DNA from: Chitinophagaceae bacterium
Lineage (GTDB): Bacteria > Bacteroidota > Bacteroidia > Chitinophagales > Chitinophagaceae
Reading direction: 5' to 3'
DNA length: 56,362 nucleotides
Assembly (NCBI GenBank): GCA_019747705.1
Contig: JAIEQM010000131.1
Span: 1 to 56,362 of the forward strand
Shown in pieces: positions 42,625-52,458 of this stretch. Position 1 is the stretch's first letter. Each line of letters starts with the position of its first letter. The notes under the pieces were generated by a model. It made no database searches. It saw nothing but the letters and a program-made list of their open reading frames with translations, and was not told where the DNA came from. Position numbers and translations under genes: made by a program.

Positions 42625-44235
42625 ATGAAAACCATCTCCCTGCTTTTTGCTGTATGCTTTGTATATTCAACAGCATATTCACAGCCGCTGGCAGATACAA
42701 GCGGCAAACTCACGGAGCAAAAAGAAAAAGTGATCAACACCAGTACCATTATTAAAATTGAGAACCTCGGCTTTCGTGTAAACTCAGAACTGGCAGAGTT
42801 ACGCCCCACTATTTCTGCTGATGGTAATTTACTTTTCTTTATTTGCGAAGCACATCCTGAAAATAAACATTACTATGAAGTGAAGAACTCACAGGACATC
42901 TGGTATTCTGTAAGAGACACCCTTACCGGCAAGTGGCAGGATGCCGTGCACATGGGTTATCCGTTTAACACCGCACATTACAATGCCGTGTACTGGATTT
43001 CGCCTGATAAAAATAAAATACTCCTTCGCAATGCATTTGTTGATGGTGATTATACAGGTAATGGTGTGAGCATGAGTATTAAAATGAAAGACGGGCGCTG
43101 GAGCAAACCGGAAATGCTTAAGATCAGAAATTATAACAAGTATGACCGTGGTTTTAAATCGGGCGCCACAATGACCAATGACGGGCAAACACTTTTGCTT
43201 TACATGAGTGAAGAGCCTAAAACTTCGCTCAACAAAATATATGTATGTTTTCTGCAGCCCGATGGCACATGGAGTGAACCGAAAAACATTGGCAAAAAAG
43301 TAAATCTGCCGGAGTATGATCAGATGACACCTTATATTGCGGCCGATGGCGCCACACTTTATTTCAGCAGCGACCGGCCGGGTGGTGTTGGTGATTATGA
43401 TATATGGATGACGAAGCGTTTGGATAATACCTGGCAAAAATGGAGTGAACCTGTTAACCTGGGTGAACCTATCAACTCAAAAGACTTTGATGGATTTTTT
43501 ACACTGGATGCCGGTGGTGAATATGCCTATCTCACCAGCAGTTTTCAATCATTGGGCAAAAGTGATATTGTAAGAGTGAAATTGCTGGAGCGTGAAAAAC
43601 CGGATCCTGTAGTGATGGTGACTGGTAATGTGTTTAATGCCAAAACAAAAGAACCCATCAGCGCCAGTCTTGTTTATGAAACACTGCCGGAGGGCGCTGT
43701 TGCAGGCGATGGTTTATCAAGCCCCGGCGATGGTGCATTCCAGATTGTATTGCCTTATGATAAAAACTATATGATTCGTGCAACGGCTGATCATTTTTTT
43801 GCACAGAGTGAAAACTTAAATCTTGATTCGCTTGTGAGAACTGGATTGAGAGTGATTCATAAAGATTTGTACCTGATGCCCATTGAAGTGGGGCAAATTG
43901 TGCGGCTCAATAATGTGTTTTTTGATTTTGATAAATCAGACCTTCGTCCTGAATCATTTATTGAACTGAATTTAGTGGTGAAGATGCTGAATGAAAATCC
44001 TGCCATTGCTATTGAACTGGGTGCACATACGGATTCAAAAGGTTCTGATACCTATAATATCAACCTCAGTCAAAGCCGTGCAAAATCCTGTGTTGATTAT
44101 TTAATTTCAAAAGGCATTGATCCATCCCGTGTTACATGGAAGGGATATGGCGAAACCGTTCCTGTTGCCACCAATGATACCGATGAAGGAAGACAGTTGA
44201 ACCGGAGGGTGGAGTTTAAAATTTTAAAGAACTGA
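42625..44235 (+). CDS. PD40-repeat OmpA family protein
   Basis: This is an exported protein of 536 residues: a signal peptide (MKTISLLFAVCFVYSTAYSQ), a beta-propeller of PD40-like repeats (about 55-315, e.g. RPTISADGNLLFFI, ATMTNDGQTLLLYM, PYIAADGATLYFSSDRPGG), a CarboxypepD-type sandwich (VTGNVFNAKTKEPISASLVYE, near 330-410), and a C-terminal OmpA domain (VFFDFDKSDLRPES, ELGAHTDSKGSDTYNINLSQSRAKSC, RVTWKGYGE). The OmpA domain anchors it to peptidoglycan. This architecture occurs in Bacteroidota envelope proteins, some linked to type IX secretion. Its last 12 bases overlap the convergent ABC gene. Confidence 0.93.
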   Translation: MKTISLLFAVCFVYSTAYSQPLADTSGKLTEQKEKVINTSTIIKIENLGFRVNSELAELRPTISADGNLLFFICEAHPENKHYYEVKNSQDIWYSVRDTLTGKWQDAVHMGYPFNTAHYNAVYWISPDKNKILLRNAFVDGDYTGNGVSMSIKMKDGRWSKPEMLKIRNYNKYDRGFKSGATMTNDGQTLLLYMSEEPKTSLNKIYVCFLQPDGTWSEPKNIGKKVNLPEYDQMTPYIAADGATLYFSSDRPGGVGDYDIWMTKRLDNTWQKWSEPVNLGEPINSKDFDGFFTLDAGGEYAYLTSSFQSLGKSDIVRVKLLEREKPDPVVMVTGNVFNAKTKEPISASLVYETLPEGAVAGDGLSSPGDGAFQIVLPYDKNYMIRATADHFFAQSENLNLDSLVRTGLRVIHKDLYLMPIEVGQIVRLNNVFFDFDKSDLRPESFIELNLVVKMLNENPAIAIELGAHTDSKGSDTYNINLSQSRAKSCVDYLISKGIDPSRVTWKGYGETVPVATNDTDEGRQLNRRVEFKILKN

Positions 44236-45177
44236 TGAAGTCACCAGTACTGCATCTCCCTTCGAAACATTATTGCTGGTTGTTTTGATTTTTAAACCAT
44301 GCTTACCGGCAGTGGCTTCAATCATATAATAACTGCCAAAGAACAAAACAGATGTTACTGTTGCTTTAACAGCGTTGGTTTTACTTGTTGTAATACGTAA
44401 CTGTTCGGGGCGAATAATAATCTTTTTTTGTTTTGCCCTTGCAGTTGCCGTAAAAAAATTTACCGGCAGCAAATTGTATTCACCAAACAAACCGGCACAA
44501 TATTCATTCAATGGCTTATAATAAATTTGATGCGGTGTTCCGCTCTGAATGATGGCTCCGTTTTGCATAATGTAAATGGTACCGGCCCAGCTCAGTACAT
44601 CTTTGCCATCATGACTTACCATGATGCAGCTTGTTTGAAACTGTTCACTCACATCATGAATTACATCTTTGATCGTTTGCTCATGAATAGCATCGAGGTT
44701 GGAGAATGGCTCATCGAGCAGCAGCAGCTTTGGCTTTTTAACTAATTGCATGGCCAGTACAATCCGCTGCTTTTCGCCGCCTGAAAGTTCATTGGTGCGG
44801 CGCTGCAGTAAATGCTCAATTTGACAAACAGAACAAATTTGTGCTGCTTCTGCTTCGGGCAATTTGCTGACCATTTCCAGCAGTTCATATACCCAATAAT
44901 TATTTCTCAGTTCAAAATGCTGACTTAAATACGCAATGTTTTCATGACCTGGTATTAATCTTTCTAAAGGCCCTTCTACCCTTTTGCCTTCAAACAACAC
45001 TTCACCGCTATCCGGCTGCATCAATCCGCCGATCATTTTAAGCAGGGAAGTTTTTCCGCTGCCTGTTTCGCCGGCAATAGCAGTTGCCTGTTGCGCATGC
45101 ATGCTGAAACTAACATGATCAACAGCAATCCTGCTGCCATTCCGTTTGTACAAATCCTTTACCTGCAAAAAATCCAT
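44224..45177 (-). CDS. ABC transporter ATP-binding protein with TOBE-like tail
   Basis: This is a 317-residue ATPase of the PotA/FbpC/MalK type. Walker A GETGSGKT is near 36-43, Q-loop YLSQHFELR near 84, signature LSGGEKQRIVLA near 135-146, Walker B PKLLLLDEPFSNLD near 152-165, and H-loop VSHDGKD near 188. A C-terminal regulatory/TOBE-like domain (KKIIIRPEQLRITTSK, GSYYMIEATAGKHGLKIKT) follows from about 240. No permease or binding-protein gene is nearby, so its partner is elsewhere; iron(III), molybdate or polyamine uptake are the usual roles. The sequence looks intact. Confidence 0.9.
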   Translation of the reverse strand: MDFLQVKDLYKRNGSRIAVDHVSFSMHAQQATAIAGETGSGKTSLLKMIGGLMQPDSGEVLFEGKRVEGPLERLIPGHENIAYLSQHFELRNNYWVYELLEMVSKLPEAEAAQICSVCQIEHLLQRRTNELSGGEKQRIVLAMQLVKKPKLLLLDEPFSNLDAIHEQTIKDVIHDVSEQFQTSCIMVSHDGKDVLSWAGTIYIMQNGAIIQSGTPHQIYYKPLNEYCAGLFGEYNLLPVNFFTATARAKQKKIIIRPEQLRITTSKTNAVKATVTSVLFFGSYYMIEATAGKHGLKIKTTSNNVSKGDAVLVTSSVL

Positions 45178-45222
45178 TAAGCGAAAATAACGGAAAGCAG
45201 CTTCATGATAAATTGTTGTTCA

Positions 45223-48200
45223 TTACTGCTCTTTTTTGCGGTTATATACATTAGAAGGAGCCGGGTATTCTTTCATCTTTCTCCGCATGACTGATTTGTA
45301 TTCGGAAGACTTTCTTAATTGCTGCATGGCAGGATCAAACTTTAACACCCATCCGTAATTAAACCCTGCATCTACAGCTTTCCTCAGCCATTGTATGGCT
45401 TTTGCATTATTTTTTTGTAAAGCATAAACACGGCTGATGCTGTACATGGCACAGGAGTCATTGGGCTGCAGTTCTAAACACTCACGGTAATAACTAAGAG
45501 CATTTTTATAATTGTCCGAGAGCAGATACATTCTTGCAAACAAATCTTTCAGCTTCAGCAAAGGATAGGGATATACTGTATCTGCATCCAGCAGGTATTT
45601 AACTGCTGCATCATAGTTGCCGGCATGTACAAAATATTTGCAATACAAAACCTGTTTTTCAAATATCAATTCATTACGTGCAGCCAATGTATCAAGATTG
45701 ATAAATGCACGGCTGAATTGATAAAGCCCGTTGTACACATCAATGAGTTTATTGCGCACACTGGTATTTACAGGCAACATATCAACGGATTGCTGGTAAT
45801 GCACCGCAGCATAAGAAGGCAGGCCCTGCCATAAATACAAATCACCGGTTTTATCGTTAATGTCGGCAGAGAGCGCTTCATCTGCACCTATTAATGAATC
45901 TGCAAGCATGAGATAATTGATACCATCACTAATGGGTGTTTTAATAACAGATGCGAAATACACCAGTTTCTTTGTACCGGGTAATTCAACCGGGCCGGAA
46001 GAACCTTGTGGTGTCATATCTTTTTCATAAAACTTTTCCGGCTTATTACTATCAGGGAAGATTGCTTTTTTATCCTCTTTAAAATGTTTATCCGATGCTG
46101 CAACAAATGCATACAAAAACAAACCCGCCCTTAACTGCCAGTAACCATCACCGGGAAATGTATCTGTTACTCTTTTATAGAATGCATTCAGCTCATTTGA
46201 ACCTTCCTGATATTCTTCAGACTGGTATTGAAACATTACTGCTTCAGCATCATTGTACCTGCCGATTTTTTCCAGCAATTGCCAGAGACGTTTGTATGGA
46301 CCGATAAATCCCTTTTGCATGGGTATAAGTATGCGGTACTGTTGTTCTGCATTGGCATAATCATTTCGCTGCTCATACAAATCTGCCAGAAAATAATGAT
46401 TCTCTTCCCTGTAGTAACGGCCTGCCATAAAATTTTGTAAGAAACAGGTGCTGTCAGGATTATGAGCGCTGTATTGCAGTAATGAATCAGCATAGTTTCT
46501 TAACTGTTCTTCATCCAGGAAATAGTCAACTGCAAAGCTGAAAAGCAAGTCAGCTTCTTTTAAACGATTATGGTCAAACAGCATCTTCCCCAGCCAATAA
46601 AATACAAGTGGATTGGAAGGATCCAGTTCAATTACTTTTTTCCAGTACATTTCTGCATCCTGATAATTCTTCTTCAGGTATTCGCCGAAACCCAATGAAA
46701 AATAACCCAGCACATCATTGTCTTTTATTCTGTTCTTTTCAAAAGGGCACAATACAATCCGGTCAAAAGGTTCTATAATTCCCGGCGAAACCGAAGACCA
46801 TTTAAACGGTTTTAAATGAAATCCTCTCTTTCTTACATCCGCTTCATAAAAAAAAGAATCGGCCAATGCATAGCCGGTGGTTTTTGTATAAACAAATCCT
46901 AACCGTTCAAACGGGTAATAATGACGGCTGTTGAGTACAATGCTCTTACGCTGCAGTTCTTCCGCCATCAGAAAATTGTTTTGCAACTCTGCCAGTAATC
47001 CCCTGTTGGTATAAAGATTCTGCAAGGAAGGTTGTAATGCAAAAGCCGTATCATACATAGCCTGTGCTTTTGCATATTGTTTTTTCTGCATATACAAACC
47101 CATGAGGTTGGAGTAAGGCAGCGCCCACTGCGGCGAAATTTCTTTTGCTTTGGTAAAATGCAGTTCTGCTTTAGGCAGATTGTTTTTGTACAGGTGCAAA
47201 ACACCTAATGCGTTATGCACACAGGCCGCATCTTCCTGCAGCGCCAATGCTTTCAGTTCCATTTGCAGGGCACTATCAATCAACGGAGCCGCATTTTCTC
47301 TTAACGGAATTTTGAGCATGAGTGCAACTCCTTCAAAATAATAACGGTTTACTTCCATAGCACGATAAAGAAAATCATCTTTATCAGTAAGCTTCATGGC
47401 TATTTGCAGCATTACGGGGTAAGCATCATATCCTTTGCTGCCGGCGTTATAATAACGCCTCCGTTCCAGTTCCGCTTCGCTGCCTTCGAGGTAATCATTA
47501 ATTACCTGCTGTGTTTGTGTATGCAGCAGCAGTACCAGTTCTTTTTTGAATACAGTAACTACTGCTTCATTATTGGTTAATGCCTGCTGTACCTGTTGCA
47601 ATTGTTTTTGATATGCTGCATCTGGCCGTATGCGTTGTCCAAATGCATCCAGTGTATCTGCTTCAGCATTTTTGATACAAATTTTTATAAACGAAAGCGG
47701 AATGGATGCAGCAGGTGTTTGCAAAAGAGTTTCAAGCCCCGTTAATTTTGAAATATCTTTTTCTTTCATTCGCTGAAAAAAGTCAGCTACCTGCATTTCG
47801 GGTGAGCCGCTCAGATCAGGTATTGGTGCCGCCATTACCTGAATGCTTCCCGACTGCTGCTCCTGCTTCATCAGTGCAGTATCGGCAACAGATAAAACAA
47901 AATTGCCGGTTTTATCATTTACAGGTATTACCGGCGTTTGTATTACTTTATTTGCTTTTAAAACCGGATCGGCCGCTACGGCAGAATCAACATACTGTTT
48001 AATTTCATTGAGCCGCACATAGCCGTCTTTTATTTCATCAGCAAAACCAATCAATCCGTTAATAAGGTAAAACGAAAACACACCACGGCCTCCGCCCCAG
48101 GCTTCGTTTTCATTACTCAGTTCATCCGGTGAGCAGGAGGTGATGCGTATTTCATTGGCCACTTTATCTCTTAACTGGTTGCCCACTAAAAAATTTCCCC

Positions 48201-48726
48201 GGTAGCCGCTGCCCGCCAGTTTGCCGGAGTGGCAGGCATCTGTTATTAAAACCACTTTTGCTTTTTTACCTCCTGAAAGTGTGTTGGCAAAATTATTCAG
48301 GTCTTCAAGCCGTATGGAGTTGTTGATGTAATTGTTAGCGGGTGTGTTATACGTCAATAAAAAACCAAGTTTGTAGATGGTAACATTTTCCATATCACCA
48401 TGACCGGCAAAATAGAAATACACCAAATCATTTTCCCGGGCAACGTTCATTACCCATTGCAATGCATCATATACGGCTGCTGTTGTTGCTTCTTTGCCCG
48501 TGAGCAATCGTATCTGTGTGGGCGAAACATTGCCGCCTGCCTTTGTTTGCAAATAAGCTGCAAAAGCTTCCGCATCCCTGTGTGCATATTGCAGGGAAGG
48601 AATGGCTGTATTTTCATACTGCGAAATGCCCACCACTACGGCATAGGTTTGCGGGGCAGGTTTTGACAGTTGGCTCTTTGCCCGGAATGAGAAGAACAAT
48701 AACAAAATGAGCAAAAGAATACGCAT
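45223..48726 (-). CDS. secreted caspase (C14)-TPR protein
   Basis: This is an exported protein of 1167 residues from ATG 48726 (MRILLLILLLFFSFRAKSQ). An N-terminal caspase-fold peptidase C14 domain (about 25-270) has YAVVVGISQYENTAIPSLQYAHRDAEAF, the catalytic His in YFYFAGHGD (His109) and the catalytic Cys in ITDACHSG (Cys165). The rest is a long array of TPR-like repeats (e.g. AELHFTKAKEISPQWALPYS, AEMYWKKVIELDPSNPLVFY, NAEQQYRILIPMQKGF, ALSYYRECLELQPNDSC). Bacterial caspase-like proteins process Arg/Lys or Asp sites; here the domain is complete, so activity is likely, but the substrate is unknown. It would work in the periplasm or at the surface. Confidence 0.88.
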   Translation of the reverse strand: MRILLLILLLFFSFRAKSQLSKPAPQTYAVVVGISQYENTAIPSLQYAHRDAEAFAAYLQTKAGGNVSPTQIRLLTGKEATTAAVYDALQWVMNVARENDLVYFYFAGHGDMENVTIYKLGFLLTYNTPANNYINNSIRLEDLNNFANTLSGGKKAKVVLITDACHSGKLAGSGYRGNFLVGNQLRDKVANEIRITSCSPDELSNENEAWGGGRGVFSFYLINGLIGFADEIKDGYVRLNEIKQYVDSAVAADPVLKANKVIQTPVIPVNDKTGNFVLSVADTALMKQEQQSGSIQVMAAPIPDLSGSPEMQVADFFQRMKEKDISKLTGLETLLQTPAASIPLSFIKICIKNAEADTLDAFGQRIRPDAAYQKQLQQVQQALTNNEAVVTVFKKELVLLLHTQTQQVINDYLEGSEAELERRRYYNAGSKGYDAYPVMLQIAMKLTDKDDFLYRAMEVNRYYFEGVALMLKIPLRENAAPLIDSALQMELKALALQEDAACVHNALGVLHLYKNNLPKAELHFTKAKEISPQWALPYSNLMGLYMQKKQYAKAQAMYDTAFALQPSLQNLYTNRGLLAELQNNFLMAEELQRKSIVLNSRHYYPFERLGFVYTKTTGYALADSFFYEADVRKRGFHLKPFKWSSVSPGIIEPFDRIVLCPFEKNRIKDNDVLGYFSLGFGEYLKKNYQDAEMYWKKVIELDPSNPLVFYWLGKMLFDHNRLKEADLLFSFAVDYFLDEEQLRNYADSLLQYSAHNPDSTCFLQNFMAGRYYREENHYFLADLYEQRNDYANAEQQYRILIPMQKGFIGPYKRLWQLLEKIGRYNDAEAVMFQYQSEEYQEGSNELNAFYKRVTDTFPGDGYWQLRAGLFLYAFVAASDKHFKEDKKAIFPDSNKPEKFYEKDMTPQGSSGPVELPGTKKLVYFASVIKTPISDGINYLMLADSLIGADEALSADINDKTGDLYLWQGLPSYAAVHYQQSVDMLPVNTSVRNKLIDVYNGLYQFSRAFINLDTLAARNELIFEKQVLYCKYFVHAGNYDAAVKYLLDADTVYPYPLLKLKDLFARMYLLSDNYKNALSYYRECLELQPNDSCAMYSISRVYALQKNNAKAIQWLRKAVDAGFNYGWVLKFDPAMQQLRKSSEYKSVMRRKMKEYPAPSNVYNRKKEQ

Positions 48727-48852
48727 GAACGGAGTTTGGAACAATAAGATACATCAATTCAGAATAAAACAAAAAAAAGAGCAGTCGTTGTATGCTTAGT
48801 GGCGGTAAATAAATTGTAAAATCCACGTATATTACAGTTAAATTAAACAACC

Positions 48853-49308
48853 ATGAAGTTTCTTTTTCCATTCCTTACACTGTTAATGCTCAATGTTATG
48901 GTACCAGCACAATCAAAAACATTCGGCTTTACATTTAATCACCAGGCATTATCTGTAACAGACCTTGACAAATCTGTTGCTTTTTACAAAACTGTTTTAG
49001 GGCTAGAACAAATTTCCAACAGAACACAAATGGCAGGCATCAGCTGGTTTTCACTGGGTGAAGGAAAAGAACTGCATTTGGTTTCCATTATAAAAGAAGA
49101 AGTGAAAATTAATAAAGCTGTTCATATTGCCCTCACCACACCACAGTTTGATGCGTTCATCAAACATCTTGAAGCCAATCATATCGCTTATTCAGACTGG
49201 CCGGGTAAGGCCAATACAGTAAATGTGAGGGCTGATGGTATTAAACAGATTTATTTACAGGATCCGGATGGTTACTGGATTGAGGTGAACAGCGTGGCAG
49301 TGAAGTAA
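48853..49308 (+). CDS. exported VOC (glyoxalase-like) protein
   Basis: This is a 151-residue protein with a signal peptide (MKFLFPFLTLLMLNVMVPAQ) and one vicinal-oxygen-chelate fold: FNHQALSVTDLDKSVAFYKTVLGLEQ, ELHLVSI, KAVHIALTTPQFDAFIKHLE, and YLQDPDGYWIEVNSV. Possible metal ligands are His in NHQAL, His in ELHLV, His in VHIAL and Glu in WIEV. VOC enzymes are usually cytosolic, so the exported form is notable, though known in Bacteroidota. It could be a lyase, dioxygenase or resistance protein; the substrate is unknown. Confidence 0.88.
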   Translation: MKFLFPFLTLLMLNVMVPAQSKTFGFTFNHQALSVTDLDKSVAFYKTVLGLEQISNRTQMAGISWFSLGEGKELHLVSIIKEEVKINKAVHIALTTPQFDAFIKHLEANHIAYSDWPGKANTVNVRADGIKQIYLQDPDGYWIEVNSVAVK

Positions 49309-49343
49309 ATTATTATGAAGTGTGTGAAAAAAATATTTCTCAC

Positions 49344-51299
49344 TTAACGTATCAATACCAAAGTTCCTTTTTGGGTATAGGTTTGTCCGTCGACACCTAC
49401 ACCGCTAAATTGCCAGGCATAAGTGTCTGGATTTTGTAATACATTCTTATACATCCCATCCCAACCCTCTTTACCCGGCTGCCAGGAATACACCTGAGTA
49501 CCGTAACGATTAAATATTCTGAAGTACTGAATTTCCTGTATGCCAATGGTAACAGCGCTTAATACATCATTCAATCCATCATTGTTAGGAGTAAAGGCGT
49601 TGGGCACAAACACTTCTACTTTGGCAATTACTTTTACCTGCTGGGTATCTGTTGCAAAACATCCGCTCAATGCAGCAATGCGAATGAGATAAGAATATGT
49701 TCCCAGTTTGGGTGATTTAAATGCCGGGCTGAAAATTTTATCATTACTCAAATAAACGGTGGGGTTCCATAAAACGGTATCACCAATAGCCCTTGCAGTA
49801 AGTGTAATCTCTTTATCAGGAAATGTATAACGCAAAGGATAGGTAACTGGCTGCTGCGGACGATCGATCTTTACTTCAACCGACCTTGTTTTTAAAGAAC
49901 AGCCTGATGGATGTTTCACCACTGCATAATAAACACCTGAAGCAGGTGCACGGAACCGTTTTTGGGTAGCGCCCGCAACAGGGTTTCCATCTTTATACCA
50001 TTGCACGCTTACCAAATCAGATGCAATGAACACAGCGCTGTCGCCCGAAGTAATACAAAATGTGTTTTTACCCAGGAAGCGAATGGTGGTATCCGGTAAT
50101 TCTGCTTTTATTTCCACTTCATCTTCATCAACACATCCGCCGCCATAGCTGGAAACCCTGAGTTTATAAGTTGTGGTAGCGCCGGGTGATGCCAGCGGAT
50201 TTGAGATACCCGGATCACTCAGCCCCTGCACCGGCGTCCATGAATACACCCTTCCATCTTTAGGCGGTTCACCAATTAGTACTGGTGTTATCCCGCAATA
50301 ACTGGCATTGCTGCCGGCTTCTGCTTTAACAGTTAATGTATCATATAATTGGGTGTACATTGTATCCTTACATCCAAAGCCGGGGAATGGTGTTATTTCA
50401 ACAGCTATTTTAGTATCTGATGAAGGAACAGGTTTCAATATTAATTCATTGGAAGTACCCAGTACTTTTGAAAAATCAGCATTGAACCATTTGTAGCTAT
50501 CAAAACCAAAGGGCGCTGTTACTTTTATGGCTGTATCATTTTTACAAAAAGCTGAACCGGGAAACTCACCACTGCACCCGGTATTCACATCTACATACGC
50601 ATATCCAAAATGACGAACAAAGGTGCAATCGGCCGTTTTAAAAAATAAGCGGATGGTTTTACCTGCCCTGTTATTAAGATTAATCGTAACGGGTGTCCAG
50701 GTTTTATACAATACCGGTGCGTTCTCATTTTGCCGGTAAAGCGAAATATTAAAACCCGGCAAGCCAGAGCCATAGGAAATAAATGTAAACGTGGCACAAT
50801 CAATACGCTGATTAGATGTTAAATCCATCACTTCAATTTCAAGCCTTGGCTGCTGATATTCCTGATGACTTGGCCCTTCAAAAACAACAGCATAATAATA
50901 AGTAATAGAGTATTGATTTCTGTTGGCAGGTATTGTAAACTCATAAGAAACACCTTCTGCCTGCGCCCCGCCCGATGTATTACCAAGTTTTACAGAATAG
51001 CCGCTGCCATTGGGGCAAACAACCGGAAAATTTCCAAAATAATCAAGGGTATTGATATTGGCTGCACGTGAAAAAATTTCATGCCTTCCGGGTTGTGGCG
51101 CTGTTTCAGTTAAAATAATATTATTGGCGCCACCTGCTGCAGAAACATTGCCGGTATAAGTTTTCCAGTTGGAGAATATTCCGTTTTCAAAATCAATGTT
51201 TGGGGGGCAAACCACCTGAGCGGATATACGCAGTACTGCAAACAGTAAAACTGTATGCAGAAAGATTGTTTTTTTTATTTGATGTACAGATGCGCCCAT
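49344..51299 (-). CDS. T9SS type-B sorted surface protein (CHU_C)
   Basis: This is a 651-residue secreted protein. The signal peptide (KTIFLHTVLLFAVLRISAQ) is followed by an N-terminal sandwich domain with DFENGIFSNWKTYTGN (about 33-235), PKD/Ig-like repeats with KDTMYTQLYDTLTV, TYKLRVSSYGGGCVDEDEV and VQWYKDGNPVAGATQKRF (about 250-480), and the gliding-motility-associated C-terminal domain VEVFVPNAFTPNNDGLNDVL to QKGTLVLIR. That end marks cargo of the type IX secretion system, sorted type B, exported across the outer membrane. The domain set suggests adhesion or scaffold function; no enzyme domain is visible. Confidence 0.92.
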   Translation of the reverse strand: MGASVHQIKKTIFLHTVLLFAVLRISAQVVCPPNIDFENGIFSNWKTYTGNVSAAGGANNIILTETAPQPGRHEIFSRAANINTLDYFGNFPVVCPNGSGYSVKLGNTSGGAQAEGVSYEFTIPANRNQYSITYYYAVVFEGPSHQEYQQPRLEIEVMDLTSNQRIDCATFTFISYGSGLPGFNISLYRQNENAPVLYKTWTPVTINLNNRAGKTIRLFFKTADCTFVRHFGYAYVDVNTGCSGEFPGSAFCKNDTAIKVTAPFGFDSYKWFNADFSKVLGTSNELILKPVPSSDTKIAVEITPFPGFGCKDTMYTQLYDTLTVKAEAGSNASYCGITPVLIGEPPKDGRVYSWTPVQGLSDPGISNPLASPGATTTYKLRVSSYGGGCVDEDEVEIKAELPDTTIRFLGKNTFCITSGDSAVFIASDLVSVQWYKDGNPVAGATQKRFRAPASGVYYAVVKHPSGCSLKTRSVEVKIDRPQQPVTYPLRYTFPDKEITLTARAIGDTVLWNPTVYLSNDKIFSPAFKSPKLGTYSYLIRIAALSGCFATDTQQVKVIAKVEVFVPNAFTPNNDGLNDVLSAVTIGIQEIQYFRIFNRYGTQVYSWQPGKEGWDGMYKNVLQNPDTYAWQFSGVGVDGQTYTQKGTLVLIR

Positions 51300-51420
51300 T
51301 GAAAACCCGTAATGAGCAATATACCAAAAAATAAAGGCAGTTTAAAATGAAATTTACTGAGCCGGAAAACGAAGTTGCTGAAACGATTTTCACGGCATTA
51401 TCCTTAAAAAATAATAGTAC

Positions 51421-52404
51421 TTAAAACCGCAGGCCAGGCGCAGGCAAGAAAAGCACACAAAAACAAACAATCCATATTGTTACCACCAGTGTTTTCGCCG
51501 GCACATTCATGTCTTGTGCGGGCTCCGGATCCAGTATCTGCTTCATATTGCGTGCCAGCAGTTTTTCCTTCTGAGAGTTCACATCATACGCTGTTAAATC
51601 ATAATTTCTGAAAGAAGGAAGGCGCTGAATCATTAGCTGCCGCAGCAGCAGATATTGCTCCTTAGTAACAGATTCATAACTTATGTTATCATCCATTCCC
51701 TCCACCTTCATGATACGCTTTATTTTTTGCCTGCTGAATAATGATGCAAGAGAGGAAAAGATCAATAAAGCAACGACCAGAAAAATATAATCTTTAACCC
51801 TGATGGAATAATAAACTATCACCAGAAGTGATAAAACAGAAAACACAACTGACAATGCATAACTTCTGTTTAAGCACATTGTTTTGAGCATTCTGCCGCC
51901 ATCAAGTGGGTATATGGGCAGCAGGTTCAGCAAGTTGATAAAAAGAAAAGCCCTTGCCAGCGAACCCAGCCATGGATGAAACATCAGACTGTCTTTTAAG
52001 AGCAGCAATGCTGTTCCGATAATAATACCCGGTAACGGACCACTCACTAAAATTATTATTTCCTGCTTCTGGGAAGTATTGTTTTTAAACCCTGTTGCTG
52101 CTCCACCAAAAAAAGGAATAAAAAAAATATTGAGATTGCTGTAATTGAAAAATTTCATAGCCAGCAGATGCCCCAGTTCATGTATAAAAATCACCACCGT
52201 AATAATAACCAGCAGCTTAACATTTGAGTTGTACAAAAAATAACCTGCTGCCAGGAAAAGCAAGAGACTTATTCCCGGATACGAAGATGAAGCGTTTTTG
52301 TTTTCCAACCCGGGTTTGTAAGGCTCTGTATGCTCCTGCAATGGAGATGAAATATCGTTATTCAATTTATCACCCGTACTTTGATTCGCCGGCTCCTGTT
52401 GCAT
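51421..52404 (-). CDS. site-2-type zinc metalloprotease (M50)
   Basis: This is a polytopic inner-membrane protease of 327 residues. Zinc-binding HELGH lies at 75-79 in VVIFIHELGHLLAMKFF, and the third ligand is in PIYPLDGGRMLK (Asp168, LDGG motif) as in the site-2 protease/SpoIVFB family. A cytoplasmic N-terminal tail (about 1-40) is polar, and about six hydrophobic helices are seen, with a C-terminal hydrophobic end. There is no PDZ or CBS domain, so it resembles the small YdcA-like group. Such proteases release membrane-bound regulators; the target is unknown. The VPS10-like gene ends 54 bases upstream, so joint transcription is possible. Confidence 0.88.
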   Translation of the reverse strand: MQQEPANQSTGDKLNNDISSPLQEHTEPYKPGLENKNASSSYPGISLLLFLAAGYFLYNSNVKLLVIITVVIFIHELGHLLAMKFFNYSNLNIFFIPFFGGAATGFKNNTSQKQEIIILVSGPLPGIIIGTALLLLKDSLMFHPWLGSLARAFLFINLLNLLPIYPLDGGRMLKTMCLNRSYALSVVFSVLSLLVIVYYSIRVKDYIFLVVALLIFSSLASLFSRQKIKRIMKVEGMDDNISYESVTKEQYLLLRQLMIQRLPSFRNYDLTAYDVNSQKEKLLARNMKQILDPEPAQDMNVPAKTLVVTIWIVCFCVLFLPAPGLRF

Positions 52405-52458
52405 TTATCAAGATTAAAAACGTAAAGACATTTATTAATTGCTTTAGTCCACAGTTAA

